Below, one piece after another: positions 1 through 8,850 of a DNA stretch of 64,000 nt. The notes beneath the pieces are model-generated. The model was given only the letters and a program-made list of their open reading frames with translations, did not search any database and was not told the origin of the DNA. Positions within the stretch are counted from its first letter, which is position 1. Every line of letters starts with the position of its first letter. The translations under genes were made by a program, and so were the position numbers. The DNA comes from Bacillota bacterium (GTDB lineage Bacteria; Bacillota; Clostridia; Lachnospirales; Lachnospiraceae): the NCBI GenBank assembly GCA_023386815.1, contig JAEWIZ010000032.1:62001-126000 (forward strand), in the 5' to 3' direction.

Positions 1-1605
1 GATTTCGGAATAGATTTATTGATCGTGTCACCCTGTGATACAAAAGCAATGACGGATAAGATCAAGGAAGTATATGATAACAATATACCGGTTATCGTGA
101 TGGACCGGGCAATTGAAGGCTTTGACTATACACTCTACATCGGGCCGGATAATGAAGTAATTGGCAGACAGGCAGGGAATTTCATCGGTGAGCGTTTTGG
201 AAAAACGGGTTGTACTGTGCTGGAACTTAGTGGAAAGGATATGGCAATTCAAAGTGAGGAGAGAAGTGAGGGTTTTGATTTGGCCATTGAGGATCATCCG
301 CGAATCGTGAAAAAAGTTTGTGTCATGGATAACGAATTAAGGGATACAGCCTATGACTATTTATTAAAGAAAAAAGAAGTACTCCAAGGGATAGATGTCA
401 TATTTGCTCATAATGATTACATAGCACTGGGGGCATATGAAGCTCTTGTTGAGCTGGGGCTGGATAAGGAAATACAAATCGTGGGAAGTGACGGCTTTAC
501 CGGGAAGAATGAAGGAATTGACCTTGTCATGAGTAATAAGATAACCGCAACTATTTCCTGCCCCACCGGAGGAAAAGAAGCCATTGAATATGCTCTTAAT
601 ATTCTTAAGAAAGAGAGCGGCGTACCCAAGCAGGTAATTTTGCGCAGCTACACCATTACATCAGATAACGCAAAAGAATATCTGAAGAAGTTAAATACCA
701 TTTGGGAAGCTAATGAGGGAGAAATCGTTGTGGGTTATTCTCAGGTCGGACAGGAGAGCCAGTGGAGATTAGCTAATACGAAATCAATTAAAGAAGCTGC
801 AGAGGCTTTTCAAGTAAAATTATTATTTGAAGATGCCAACCAACAGCAGGAAAACCAGTTTGCTGCAATTCGTAAATTTATCAAAGAGGATGTGGATGTA
901 ATTGTCGTATCCCCGGTGGTGGAAGACGGCTGGGAGGAGATACTTAGAGAAGCGAAGGCCGCCGGTATCCCGGTTGTAATGTCCGACCGAAATGTGAAGG
1001 TGGATATTACAGAAACAGATTTAATTACAACCTATATCGGAGCTGATTTTATGGAGGAAGGCAGAAGGGCTATGCGCTGGGTACGGGACAATGTGCCTTC
1101 AGAGAGTTCAGAAGTTAAGATTCTAGAAATTCAGGGGAACGAAGGAGCTTCTCCAACAGAAGAAAGAAAAAAGGGATTTGAGGAGACCTTGGAGGAATGT
1201 GAGGGATATCGGATTGTGTACTCTGCTAATGGAGATTTCACGACGGAAGGCGGAAAGCGAGTGATAGAGCAGTATTTAAAGGAACGTGACTGGGATATTA
1301 ATGTTATCTACTGTCACAATGATGATATGGCTCTGGGAGCAATCAAGGTACTGGAGGAGCATAGGATTAAGCCGGGAGTGGATGTGAAAATTGTCTCCGT
1401 GGATGGAACAAAGGCGGCTTTTCAGGCCATGGCACAGGGAAAATTAAATTGTGCTGTGGAATGTAATCCAATGCTAGGAAATCAGCTGATGAAGGCGGTA
1501 AGAGATTTAGTCTCTGGCAAGCAGATGCCCCTTAGGATAATTACCGATGAAAGAATTTATGATCAGAAACAGGCAGAGGATTTGATAAAAACCAGAGTTT
1601 ATTAG
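1..1605 (+). CDS. Tandem periplasmic sugar-binding protein (5' truncated)
   Basis: The reading frame is open from the first base, so the gene starts outside the window. The visible 534 residues hold two type-1 periplasmic-binding domains in a row: the first (to about residue 230) is ribose-binding-like with TLYIGPDNEVIGRQAG, and the second (from about 240) starts VVGYSQVGQESQWR and continues with QQENQFAAIRKFI and YCHNDDMALGAIKVL, closely like the galactofuranose-binding protein YtfQ. The family binds sugars outside the membrane for ABC uptake or for a sensor. Two fused domains are unusual, since YtfQ-type proteins carry one. The N-terminus (signal peptide, lipobox or membrane anchor) is not visible, so a sensory role cannot be separated from transport. 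No transport genes follow. Confidence 0.85.
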   Translation, partial: DFGIDLLIVSPCDTKAMTDKIKEVYDNNIPVIVMDRAIEGFDYTLYIGPDNEVIGRQAGNFIGERFGKTGCTVLELSGKDMAIQSEERSEGFDLAIEDHPRIVKKVCVMDNELRDTAYDYLLKKKEVLQGIDVIFAHNDYIALGAYEALVELGLDKEIQIVGSDGFTGKNEGIDLVMSNKITATISCPTGGKEAIEYALNILKKESGVPKQVILRSYTITSDNAKEYLKKLNTIWEANEGEIVVGYSQVGQESQWRLANTKSIKEAAEAFQVKLLFEDANQQQENQFAAIRKFIKEDVDVIVVSPVVEDGWEEILREAKAAGIPVVMSDRNVKVDITETDLITTYIGADFMEEGRRAMRWVRDNVPSESSEVKILEIQGNEGASPTEERKKGFEETLEECEGYRIVYSANGDFTTEGGKRVIEQYLKERDWDINVIYCHNDDMALGAIKVLEEHRIKPGVDVKIVSVDGTKAAFQAMAQGKLNCAVECNPMLGNQLMKAVRDLVSGKQMPLRIITDERIYDQKQAEDLIKTRVY

Positions 1606-1626
1606 CAATAGGAATAGAGAAAGAAT

Positions 1627-1659
1627 GATGCCTGGTTCCCAAGTGGAAGACCAGGCATC
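1627..1659 (+). terminator. Hairpin after the sugar-binding gene, weak terminator
   Basis: GATGCCTGGT at 1627-1636 pairs perfectly with ACCAGGCATC at 1650-1659 in the gap between two convergent genes. No run of T follows on the plus strand, so termination would be weak or depend on another factor. Confidence 0.45.
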
Positions 1660-1704
1660 AATATAATAGGGGCATATGGCGATGTTTCATAAGTTTTATT
1701 TACT

Positions 1705-2082
1705 TTATTTCAGGATCTTACCAGCAAGCAGTTCTTCGTAATACTTTTCCTTATGCGCTAATACCTCTAGGCGCTTTTGCATTTCCTTTAGATCTTCCTC
1801 TGCTTTTTTCTTTTGATCCAATATGATCTGGTACCGCTCCATAATCGTGGAGTCGCCCTCCTGACATAAATTAATATAATGCTTAATTTCTGATATGGAC
1901 ATCCCGGTATTGCGTAAGCATAAAACAAGATTTACCCAGCTAAGACTTTCTTCGGTAAAAATACGGTTTTTGTAATGATCTCTTGAAACATCAGGAAATA
2001 AACCCTGATCATCGTAAAATCGTATGGTGTGAACGGAAATACCAAGCTTATCAGAAAGTTGTTTTACTGTATACTGAGACAT
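1705..2082 (-). CDS. MerR-family transcriptional regulator
   Basis: 125 residues, the usual length for a small MerR protein. The N-terminal winged helix-turn-helix is clear (YTVKQLSDKLGISVHTIRFY, residues 4-23), followed by the DQGLFP wing and a charged helix from about residue 80 to 115 for the dimer coiled coil. There is no cysteine-rich metal-binding loop, so it fits the AdhR-like branch that senses aldehydes or other electrophiles rather than metals. A ribosome site TTGGAGG precedes the ATG. It is divergent from the aldo-keto reductase at 2325, whose promoter has the stretched spacing that MerR activators need, so that gene is its likely target. The inducer is not known. Confidence 0.92.
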   Translation of the reverse strand: MSQYTVKQLSDKLGISVHTIRFYDDQGLFPDVSRDHYKNRIFTEESLSWVNLVLCLRNTGMSISEIKHYINLCQEGDSTIMERYQIILDQKKKAEEDLKEMQKRLEVLAHKEKYYEELLAGKILK

Positions 2083-2210
2083 AAGCTACCTCCAATTGTT
2101 AATAATACATTCCAGCCTCTTACGGAACATTTCATGAATGATTAACGTATCAAAATCGTTACTTTTTCAGGAATCTGTATATTTTACATAAGCATTTTAC
2201 ATATTTTTGG

Positions 2211-2241
2211 TTGACTTCGAGTTACTCGAATGCTTTATAAT
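2211..2241 (+). promoter_or_regulatory. MerR-type promoter with 19-bp spacer and operator
   Basis: A -35 TTGACT (2211-2216) and a -10 TATAAT (2236-2241) are 19 bp apart instead of 17, the hallmark of MerR-activated promoters. Between them sits a perfect inverted repeat, TTCGAGT-T-ACTCGAA (2216-2230). It faces the aldo-keto reductase. Confidence 0.85.
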
Positions 2242-2324
2242 TAGTGTAGCATTTCAGTTTAAGGATAGCAATCTTTTATTTGTTATCAAAACATAATTAG
2301 ATCGAATAATGGAGGAGTGACACA

Positions 2325-3446
2325 ATGTCAGATAATTATTTGGGAAAAGAGATAAAGAAACTAGGCTTTGGATTAATGCGCTTACCGATGGATGGGAAAG
2401 ATATCGATATCCAGCAGGTGAAGCAGATGGTAGACCGTTTTATGGAAGATGGCTTTACTTACTTTGATACTGCATACATCTATCATAATGGATTATCTGA
2501 GAGTGTCGTTAAGGAAGCGATTGTTGACAGATATCCCAGAGAGTCTTTTAGGCTAGCAACAAAGATGCCTTTATGGGCAGTTAAAAACCCTGAGGATTTA
2601 CAGACTATATTTGATACTCAACTGGAGCGTACCGGTGCAGGCTATTTTGATTATTATTTACTCCATTCCATGGATAAACAAAAGGCAGCAGATGCAGAAA
2701 AAATGGGAGCATGGGAATTTGGCTTGGAGATGAAAGAAAAAGGATTTGTAAAGCATCTTGGGTTTTCATTTCATGATACAGCGGACGTTCTTGATGATAT
2801 CCTGACGAAGCATCCGGAGGCGGAGTTTGTTCAGCTGCAGATTAATTATGCGGACTGGGAGAGTGAGGAAGTACAGTCTAGATTATGCTATGAGGTAGCC
2901 TACAAGCATAAGAAACCAATTATCATAATGGAGCCTATCAAGGGCGGCGCCTTAGCCGGCATGCGACCGGAGATTCAAGAGATGTTTAAGAAAGAAGAGC
3001 CCGAGCTATCGATCGCCTCCTGGGCAATCCGTTATGCAGCTTCCTTAGAGGGAGTATTCATGGTACTAAGTGGCATGTCTAACCTAGCGCAAATGGAAGA
3101 TAACCTTAGCTTTATGAAGGAGTTTAAGCCGCTTGTAGAAAAGGATTACGAGATAATTAAGAAGGCTGTGGAAGAACTGGATAAGGTGGAAACTATCCCA
3201 TGTACCGCATGTAAATATTGTGTGGATGACTGTCCGCAGCAGATCAATATTCCTGAGATCTTTAACAGTGTAAACAACTTTAGAATTTATCAAAACCTTG
3301 AAAGTGCTAAGGGAAATTATATGTGGGTAACTTCAAGTAGCGGAAAAGCTGCAGATTGCATCGAATGTGGCTCCTGTGAAAGCCACTGTCCGCAGCATAT
3401 AGCGATTATTGATAACTTAAAGGAAGCAACGGTCTTATTTAAATAA
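2325..3446 (+). CDS. Aldo-keto reductase with C-terminal 2[4Fe-4S] ferredoxin domain
   Basis: 373 residues. An aldo-keto reductase barrel (about 1-280) begins LGFGLMRLPM and shows the catalytic set FDTAYIY (Asp, Tyr), ATKMP (Lys) and LLHSMD (His). The C-terminus adds two ferredoxin-type clusters: CTACKYCVDDCP at residue 293 and CIECGSCESHCP at residue 345. This fused family is common in anaerobes; substrates are mostly unknown, with carbonyl reduction coupled to NAD(P)H or iron-sulfur electron flow likely. Ribosome site GGAGG precedes the ATG. It is the probable target of the divergent MerR protein, suggesting a role in dealing with reactive carbonyls. Confidence 0.92.
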   Translation: MSDNYLGKEIKKLGFGLMRLPMDGKDIDIQQVKQMVDRFMEDGFTYFDTAYIYHNGLSESVVKEAIVDRYPRESFRLATKMPLWAVKNPEDLQTIFDTQLERTGAGYFDYYLLHSMDKQKAADAEKMGAWEFGLEMKEKGFVKHLGFSFHDTADVLDDILTKHPEAEFVQLQINYADWESEEVQSRLCYEVAYKHKKPIIIMEPIKGGALAGMRPEIQEMFKKEEPELSIASWAIRYAASLEGVFMVLSGMSNLAQMEDNLSFMKEFKPLVEKDYEIIKKAVEELDKVETIPCTACKYCVDDCPQQINIPEIFNSVNNFRIYQNLESAKGNYMWVTSSSGKAADCIECGSCESHCPQHIAIIDNLKEATVLFK

Positions 3447-3462
3447 AATTGTTTTATAAAAC

Positions 3463-3512
3463 AGTAGGGCATTTACTTATGCACAAGAGTGTACATGAGT
3501 AAATGCCCTACT
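3463..3512. terminator. Bidirectional terminator between convergent genes
   Basis: A 15-bp perfect stem, AGTAGGGCATTTACT (3463-3477) with its complement at 3498-3512. It lies between the stop codons of the convergent aldo-keto reductase and the LTA-synthase-like gene, with A/T-rich sequence on both sides, so it can serve both. Confidence 0.85.
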
Positions 3513-3525
3513 ACTATTAAAATAA

Positions 3526-5640
3526 CTATTTCATCCATTCCTGACTTTGACTTAGAATGGTGTTACCGTCTGTTTCCTGAGCCACATACACGACTGGAGT
3601 TTCAAATTCTTCGAAGGGAACAGATAACATGGTTTCATTTACAAAAGTCGTTTCTTTTGCATTTCCATCAATGTAAGCTACACTCCAAGGAGTAAAGTTC
3701 TCACCATGAATATAGATAACATCACCGACCGTCTGCATATCTGTAACCTTAGGATCCTGAATACCCATTTTCATGGTTTTTTCCAAATATGGATTTACAC
3801 CGTTGAAAACATATTGCTGTCCATATAACATATCATACTGAAGAAGTTGGAGATCCTCTTTATAGTCTGGGTTATCAAAGCATCTTTGATGGAATTTTGT
3901 TAATATTCCATTATCACAGCCGATCCGGCTCATAACATAGGAACTTAATTGATAAGCTGATAGATCCAGCTTTTCATTTTCCATCGGATAATTGCTCCAA
4001 ATTACATATTCCGTCTGAAATTTGTTTCCATTAATCAAATCTGTTTTATCAAAGTCCAAGGGTGGTTGGTGATCACCGAACATTACTACCACGGTAGGTT
4101 CCTCAAAGGTAGATAACTGATTTATGAGGTCACCCACAAAGGCATCCGTTTGGTGAACCTGATTGACATAATACTCGATTTGATTAAGAAACGCTTCACT
4201 AGTATCTGGAAGACTGGTGTTAGCTTTAATCAGATTTTCTTCCATAGGTGTCTCTTGATATTTACCGTGGGATTGAACTGTTATGGTATATATAAAATCT
4301 TTATTTGTATCTTCAGTCAGAGCGGAAAGAATCTGTTTTGTTAATACCTTATCCTTAGCCCAGCCGGTTGGGTTATATTCCACATCGTTCATATATTCCA
4401 AGGATACAAAATGATCGAAGCCCAGCTTTGGAAATATACTATTTCGGTTATAAAAAGTACCTGTATTGTTGTGTATGACATAGCTGTGATACCCAAGCGT
4501 AGATAAATTATAGCACATACTTTCAGCAGTAGTGGATTGTAAAATAGTACGGTAAGGATATTCACTGGTTCCGAAAAAGTCAATGCTCATACCGGACAAT
4601 ACTTCAAATTCTGTATTAATAGTACCTGCTCCATAAACAGGAACGGTTAGGTAACCAGAGGAATATTCCTCCTTTAGCTTTGTAAAGTTAGGTACCGGAT
4701 TTTCTGAATAAGAGTAATTAATCAAATGGTTAGCATCAATAAAAGATTCGAGTTGAAGCATAATAATATTAGGCTGCTTACTGCTATCGTTTACCGAATC
4801 CACTCCAAGAGATTGAATCTGGTTAGGATCATCCGTAGATTCTCCATCGGTATTTAATGAATCTGATGTAGTCATACTGGTATCTTTGGATGCGAATTTA
4901 TTGGAGCTATTGTTAATTTTAGTTACCAGAGAATTTACCTCTGCTTCAGAATATCCTTCCGGCTCTTTAATGCCACGATCAATGACACTGTTTGAGAAAC
5001 AGTAGGCAAAGCCGTAATCTGCATAAGCATCAGGAAGATTTGTAAAATCATTGGACAGTGCGCTGACCTTTACGGCAAAGGAGGACAATAGCAGCATCGA
5101 TATCGTAGTGATTCCGATTACAAGTGCAGGTATGCGAACCTGTTTCTGATATCTCTTTGCCTTTCTCCAGGATATAAACATAAAGGTCATAAGAACTGCC
5201 AGTAAGATAGCAATTAGTATCATTCGAATAGAATCAACATACATGTGGAAAATGCCGGATACGGATTTTAACACATAAAAATCCATAAAGGTCAGGGGAG
5301 TTAGACGGAAGCACTGTATTACAAAATTGGCGATTCCTAAGCCTAGCCAGATAACTCCAATCAAAAGCATCATAAAATATCTTTTTGAGAACATCATGGA
5401 CAGGGAAAGGGATAGTAATACAATCATTGTATTAAATAGAAACATTAAAGGATTTTCCATAATAAATCCAAGTCCCTGTGATATGGAACGACGACTTAGC
5501 ATTTCTAGTACAAGCACCATAACAATTGATACTATGATTTGCATTAGAATTTGATGCTTTTGCAATATGATTAAGTTCGATTCGTAATAAGATTCATTTT
5601 CTTTATTATTTTTAAAAGCTTTCTTAGCTTGTTGTGACAT
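3526..5640 (-). CDS. LTA synthase family protein (phosphoglycerol transferase, sulfatase fold)
   Basis: 704 residues. About five membrane helices fill residues 30-200; an extracellular linker follows; the sulfatase domain starts at PNIIMLQLESF (about 288). The expected nucleophile threonine is in AGTINTEFEVLSG, and the metal site MFGDHQPPL is present. The family moves glycerol-phosphate from phosphatidylglycerol onto lipoteichoic acid or membrane-derived glycans outside the cell. The final 90 residues after the sulfatase fold (VIYIHGENFTPWS onward) look like an IPT/TIG-type beta domain, an addition relative to staphylococcal LtaS. Single-gene unit on the minus strand, with its own promoter at 5726-5754 and ribosome site AAGGAAAG. 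Whether it makes type I LTA or another polymer is not visible. Confidence 0.9.
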   Translation of the reverse strand: MSQQAKKAFKNNKENESYYESNLIILQKHQILMQIIVSIVMVLVLEMLSRRSISQGLGFIMENPLMFLFNTMIVLLSLSLSMMFSKRYFMMLLIGVIWLGLGIANFVIQCFRLTPLTFMDFYVLKSVSGIFHMYVDSIRMILIAILLAVLMTFMFISWRKAKRYQKQVRIPALVIGITTISMLLLSSFAVKVSALSNDFTNLPDAYADYGFAYCFSNSVIDRGIKEPEGYSEAEVNSLVTKINNSSNKFASKDTSMTTSDSLNTDGESTDDPNQIQSLGVDSVNDSSKQPNIIMLQLESFIDANHLINYSYSENPVPNFTKLKEEYSSGYLTVPVYGAGTINTEFEVLSGMSIDFFGTSEYPYRTILQSTTAESMCYNLSTLGYHSYVIHNNTGTFYNRNSIFPKLGFDHFVSLEYMNDVEYNPTGWAKDKVLTKQILSALTEDTNKDFIYTITVQSHGKYQETPMEENLIKANTSLPDTSEAFLNQIEYYVNQVHQTDAFVGDLINQLSTFEEPTVVVMFGDHQPPLDFDKTDLINGNKFQTEYVIWSNYPMENEKLDLSAYQLSSYVMSRIGCDNGILTKFHQRCFDNPDYKEDLQLLQYDMLYGQQYVFNGVNPYLEKTMKMGIQDPKVTDMQTVGDVIYIHGENFTPWSVAYIDGNAKETTFVNETMLSVPFEEFETPVVYVAQETDGNTILSQSQEWMK

Positions 5641-5725
5641 AGGGCAAAACTCACTTTCCTTATGAAAACTCCGTTATGCGGTTACATGATTAGGATATCT
5701 TAATATATGTATTATATCCAGAAGG

Positions 5726-5754
5726 ATTATATCACTATGAATTCCAACCGTCAA
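5726..5754 (-). promoter_or_regulatory. Sigma-A-type promoter of the LTA-synthase-like gene
   Basis: On the minus strand, TTGACG (5754-5749) and TATAAT (5731-5726) are separated by 17 bp. This puts the start about 80 bases upstream of the ATG. Confidence 0.75.
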
Positions 5755-5978
5755 ATTAAACTAAGAGCCAATTTTACAATTTATTTTGTTACTTTTTACG
5801 AAAAAGTTAATAAAGTAATTTTCGTATTTAAGGCATGAGTGGTATTGTAGATTTTTTTGCCCGCCTTAGGATAGATAGCTGGGAGGAAATCTGCTGTAAT
5901 TTCTAGGTTAAATAGGGCTTCGATCATGTTATCGTTAATTATTTCGCAAGGTTTGACTATTTCCTTACAGATTCATAT
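5755..5978. other. Gene-less part of the 450-bp divergent gap
   Basis: The gap between the divergent LTA-synthase-like and 230-residue membrane-protein genes runs from 5641 to 6089. Outside the two promoters described separately I see no open frame with a ribosome site and no strong structure; the sequence is A/T-rich. Confidence 0.5.
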
Positions 5979-6035
5979 AAACATGTAAATTAAAACATGT
6001 TTTTAGTTGCACATTTTTATGAATTATATTATAAT
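5979..6035 (+). promoter_or_regulatory. Promoter with adjacent inverted repeat, upstream of the membrane-protein gene
   Basis: TTGCAC (6007-6012) and TATAAT (6030-6035) are 17 bp apart. Just upstream of the -35 is a perfect inverted repeat AAACATGT (5979-5986)/ACATGTTT (5995-6002) with an 8-bp centre, a plausible operator for an unidentified regulator. Confidence 0.7.
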
Positions 6036-6089
6036 ATCAACACAAAAGTACATAGATATGTGCGTTAAGATCATGAGAAAAGAAGAGGT

Positions 6090-6782
6090 ATGGAAATGAA
6101 AAAGAATTTAACAGGCGACCTGGTCTGGGCATTATTGCTTTTGATTTGGGTATTAATTCTTGTTGTTCCTGTAACAAGAAACGAATTTATAGCAGTTACA
6201 ACAGTACACCCATATTTGGGAGGTTTTGTGAAGTTTTTCATATTGGCAACCATGGGTGATATGCTGGGGGCAAGAGTTCTGAACGGCGAATGGAAATTCC
6301 AAAAGGGTTTTCTGTGGAAAGGCGCGGTATGGGGCATTCTTGGCATAATGATTACATTAGTATTTACTGTCTATATGGCAGGTGCACAGGGTGCTATGGC
6401 AAGCGGTAAACTGCCTTTTGACGGCTCCAGGCTGGCAGTAGCCTTCTTTGGCAGCTTTATTATGAATACAACCTTTGGGCCAATGATGTATATCTATCAT
6501 AAATTTGGAGATATGCTGGTGGATATGTTAATTGAGAAGCGTGAGGGAAGACTGAAAGGCAATATTACAATAGAAGCAATGGTAAAAAGAGTTGATTGGC
6601 AAAGTCTTGTTAGCTTTTCCTGGATTAAATGCTGCTTATTGATCTGGACTCCATGTCATACAATCGTATTTTTATTACCAGCAGAATATAGAGTACTGGT
6701 TTCTGCATTCTTATCCATCCTATTGGGATTATTAGTTGCAAGCACAAAAAAAGCGGATAAGAGAAAGCCGGTTGCTGCATAA
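6090..6782 (+). CDS. Integral membrane protein, possibly Mpv17/PMP22-like
   Basis: 230 residues with about five hydrophobic segments (10-32, 48-62, 78-105, 125-150, 180-225) and a basic tail. The pieces NTTFGPMMYIYHKFGD and WTPCHTIVFLLPAEYR resemble the FGP...H and W.PxxxxxNFxxVPxxxR signature of the Mpv17/PMP22 channel-like family, but the match is made by eye. It is a single-gene unit with its own promoter and operator-like repeat upstream and a strong terminator downstream. An alternative ATG two codons in would change little. I do not know its function. Confidence 0.7.
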   Translation: MEMKKNLTGDLVWALLLLIWVLILVVPVTRNEFIAVTTVHPYLGGFVKFFILATMGDMLGARVLNGEWKFQKGFLWKGAVWGILGIMITLVFTVYMAGAQGAMASGKLPFDGSRLAVAFFGSFIMNTTFGPMMYIYHKFGDMLVDMLIEKREGRLKGNITIEAMVKRVDWQSLVSFSWIKCCLLIWTPCHTIVFLLPAEYRVLVSAFLSILLGLLVASTKKADKRKPVAA

Positions 6783-6871
6783 ATTAACAAACTGTAAAAG
6801 CTATTTTAAAACACATTAAATACTATGAAAGTGGATAAAAAACGTAAGTAGGACAAAATAATCTGTAAAAT

Positions 6872-6915
6872 AAGCGCATAGAATGGTTTTTACCAGCCTA
6901 TGCGCTTGTTTTTTT
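6872..6915 (+). terminator. Rho-independent terminator
   Basis: AAGCGCATAG (6872-6881) pairs with CTATGCGCTT (6898-6907), followed by a G and seven T. It ends the transcript of the 230-residue membrane-protein gene. Confidence 0.9.
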
Positions 6916-7011
6916 GTGCCGCTAGCAATAATAGCATATTGTCAGAATACAAACAATTTACCCAATGTTGTTGGTGCAATCTGCCTTAGATTAAAATTAA
7001 AATTAAAAGCA

Positions 7012-7064
7012 TTGACAATTTTTCAGCAAAGATATATAATTTTGGATGTAGGGTACACGTGTAC
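7012..7064 (+). promoter_or_regulatory. Strong promoter and LacI-type operator of the arabino-oligosaccharide operon
   Basis: A consensus TTGACA (7012-7017) and TATAAT (7035-7040) are 17 bp apart. The perfect 12-bp palindrome GTACACGTGTAC (7053-7064), with a central CG as in LacI-family operators, lies where RNA polymerase starts. A repressor bound there would block transcription; the LacI-family gene at 12328 is the obvious candidate. Confidence 0.85.
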
Positions 7065-7505
7065 GCACATAAAATAGCATAAAATTTAAAAACACCTGTA
7101 CTTTTACATAATCCGGTAAAAGTGATGAATTTAGAATAAGAATGGCTATTGAAGGGATGAAAAAAATACCCTAACAATTTAAAGTCTGCCGCAAACAAAC
7201 GATTAAGCCGTTAAGATATTTTTTATGACAGTATTCTAAATCAAGATGGATATTTTGTAAATATCTATTTCACAATTACCTACATTTTTTAATACCATAT
7301 TTCTAGTAGGAAGGGCGGTGTAAAAGAATAAGTATCTTTAATGAGAAGAAACTAAGTCATAGGTAGAATGTGCTCAAGCCAAGTTATCCAATTATTTAGA
7401 GCACCGTGCAGCAAGGGCATAGCGGGGTAAAGGCTGCAATAGGTAAATGAATTAAAGATGTGATTAACTTGAAATTAAGCTGCCAGAGGGCAGAAGGAGG
7501 GCTAT
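7065..7505 (+). other. Long structured 5' leader of the ABC transporter operon
   Basis: About 450 bases are transcribed before the first gene. Stems visible by eye: ACTTTTAC/GTAAAAGT around 7094-7120, GTGCTC/GAGCAC and GCAGC/GCTGC around 7365-7440, and CTGCC-AGAG-GGCAG (7480-7493) directly before the ribosome site AAGGAGG (7494-7500). I recognise no known riboswitch class. No open frame with a ribosome site was found in it. Confidence 0.5.
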
Positions 7506-8840
7506 ATGAATTTGAAAAAGCTAACCAGTATATTGGTAATCATCGCATTAACAGTAGGTATGATGACGGGCTGTAAAACAGGAAATGGGGGCAATGAAGG
7601 AACTATAGAAAATAATGGGTCTCAGGAAACCCCTGCTAATGAGGAGACAGGTAAAGAGACAGACCAGCTGTCAGGAGAAAAAGTAACACTCAAATTTTGG
7701 AATGTATTTACTGGATCCGATGGAGACATCCTGAGAGGAATTGTTGACAATTATAATGCTACCAATACAGATAATATTTTTATCGAAATGGATATTATGC
7801 CGAATGACCAGCTGCAGCAGAAGCTGCCGGCGACAATATTAACAAATACAGCACCGGATTTTGTGCTTTTTGGGGTGGAGAACATCGCTCCCTATGTAAG
7901 CAATGGTTCTCTTGAGGACATCAGTGATTTTTGGGATACGACGGGAGTTGATAAAAATAACTTTTTAGAAAATGTAGTAGATCTGTCCTATGTGGACGGA
8001 AAGCTCTACGGAACACCAATGCAGTACAATGTTTCTTATCTATATTGGAACAAGGATTTGTTTAAAGCAGCCGGTCTTGACCCTGAAGTAGCACCAGCGA
8101 CTATAGAGGAACTGACTGATTATGCGGTAAAGCTTACGGATCCTTCAAAGAACCAGTTCGGACTGGCATTACCCACCAGTACTACCTATATGCAGTTCCT
8201 ATGGGCAAATGGAGGAGACGCAGTCGATACAGCAACCAATAAAAACTTACTTGACTCAGAGGAAAACATAGAGACCTTGAAATGGCTACAGGATTTGGTG
8301 GTAAATAAAAAGGTATCACCCAGTAATATAACAGGTCCAGAAGCAGATACCATGCTTCAGGCGGGGCAAATTGCAATGTACATGAGCGGACCGTGGCAAA
8401 TTAATGGGTTAAGAAGCCAGGGAATCAACTTTGGTATTGCTCCCTGTGTGGCAGGTACCGCGGGTGCTTTCTCTCCTGCAGGAGGATGCAGCTTTGTGAT
8501 TCCTAAGGGAGTTCAGGAAAGTAAAAAAGCAGCAATTTATAAATTTATGAAATATTGGTTATCCGATGAAATTTTAAAGGAATGGTCTCAGAAAAATGGT
8601 TTTCCGGTGTGGTCAAAAACACTGCTCCAGGATCAGGATATTCAAAATGATGAAGTGCTTAACTCAATATCAAAGGCAACAGAAATTGGTAGAGCCTATA
8701 TTCTTGGCTATCCGAAGGCAAGCCTGATTGACAATGACATCATGATTCCTATGTTTGAAAAGATCATGGCAGGGGCCGCAACACCGGAAGAGGCTCTTAA
8801 GGAAGCTTCAAAAAGAATGGACGCTGTATTAACTAATTAG
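7506..8840 (+). CDS. ABC transporter sugar-binding lipoprotein
   Basis: 444 residues, a family-1 extracellular solute-binding protein. The N-terminus is a lipoprotein signal (basic MNLKK, hydrophobic stretch, lipobox MTGC with Cys near residue 23), followed by a Gly/Asn/Glu-rich linker and the binding fold (VTLKFWNVFTG, IAMYMSGPWQINGLR). It captures a sugar outside the membrane for the two permeases that follow. The neighbouring GH51 and GH43 enzymes point to arabino- or arabinoxylo-oligosaccharides as ligand; this is inference from context. No ATPase gene is present nearby, so a shared MsmK-type ATPase elsewhere probably powers uptake. Confidence 0.93.
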   Translation: MNLKKLTSILVIIALTVGMMTGCKTGNGGNEGTIENNGSQETPANEETGKETDQLSGEKVTLKFWNVFTGSDGDILRGIVDNYNATNTDNIFIEMDIMPNDQLQQKLPATILTNTAPDFVLFGVENIAPYVSNGSLEDISDFWDTTGVDKNNFLENVVDLSYVDGKLYGTPMQYNVSYLYWNKDLFKAAGLDPEVAPATIEELTDYAVKLTDPSKNQFGLALPTSTTYMQFLWANGGDAVDTATNKNLLDSEENIETLKWLQDLVVNKKVSPSNITGPEADTMLQAGQIAMYMSGPWQINGLRSQGINFGIAPCVAGTAGAFSPAGGCSFVIPKGVQESKKAAIYKFMKYWLSDEILKEWSQKNGFPVWSKTLLQDQDIQNDEVLNSISKATEIGRAYILGYPKASLIDNDIMIPMFEKIMAGAATPEEALKEASKRMDAVLTN

Positions 8841-8850
8841 AAGTTTGTAG

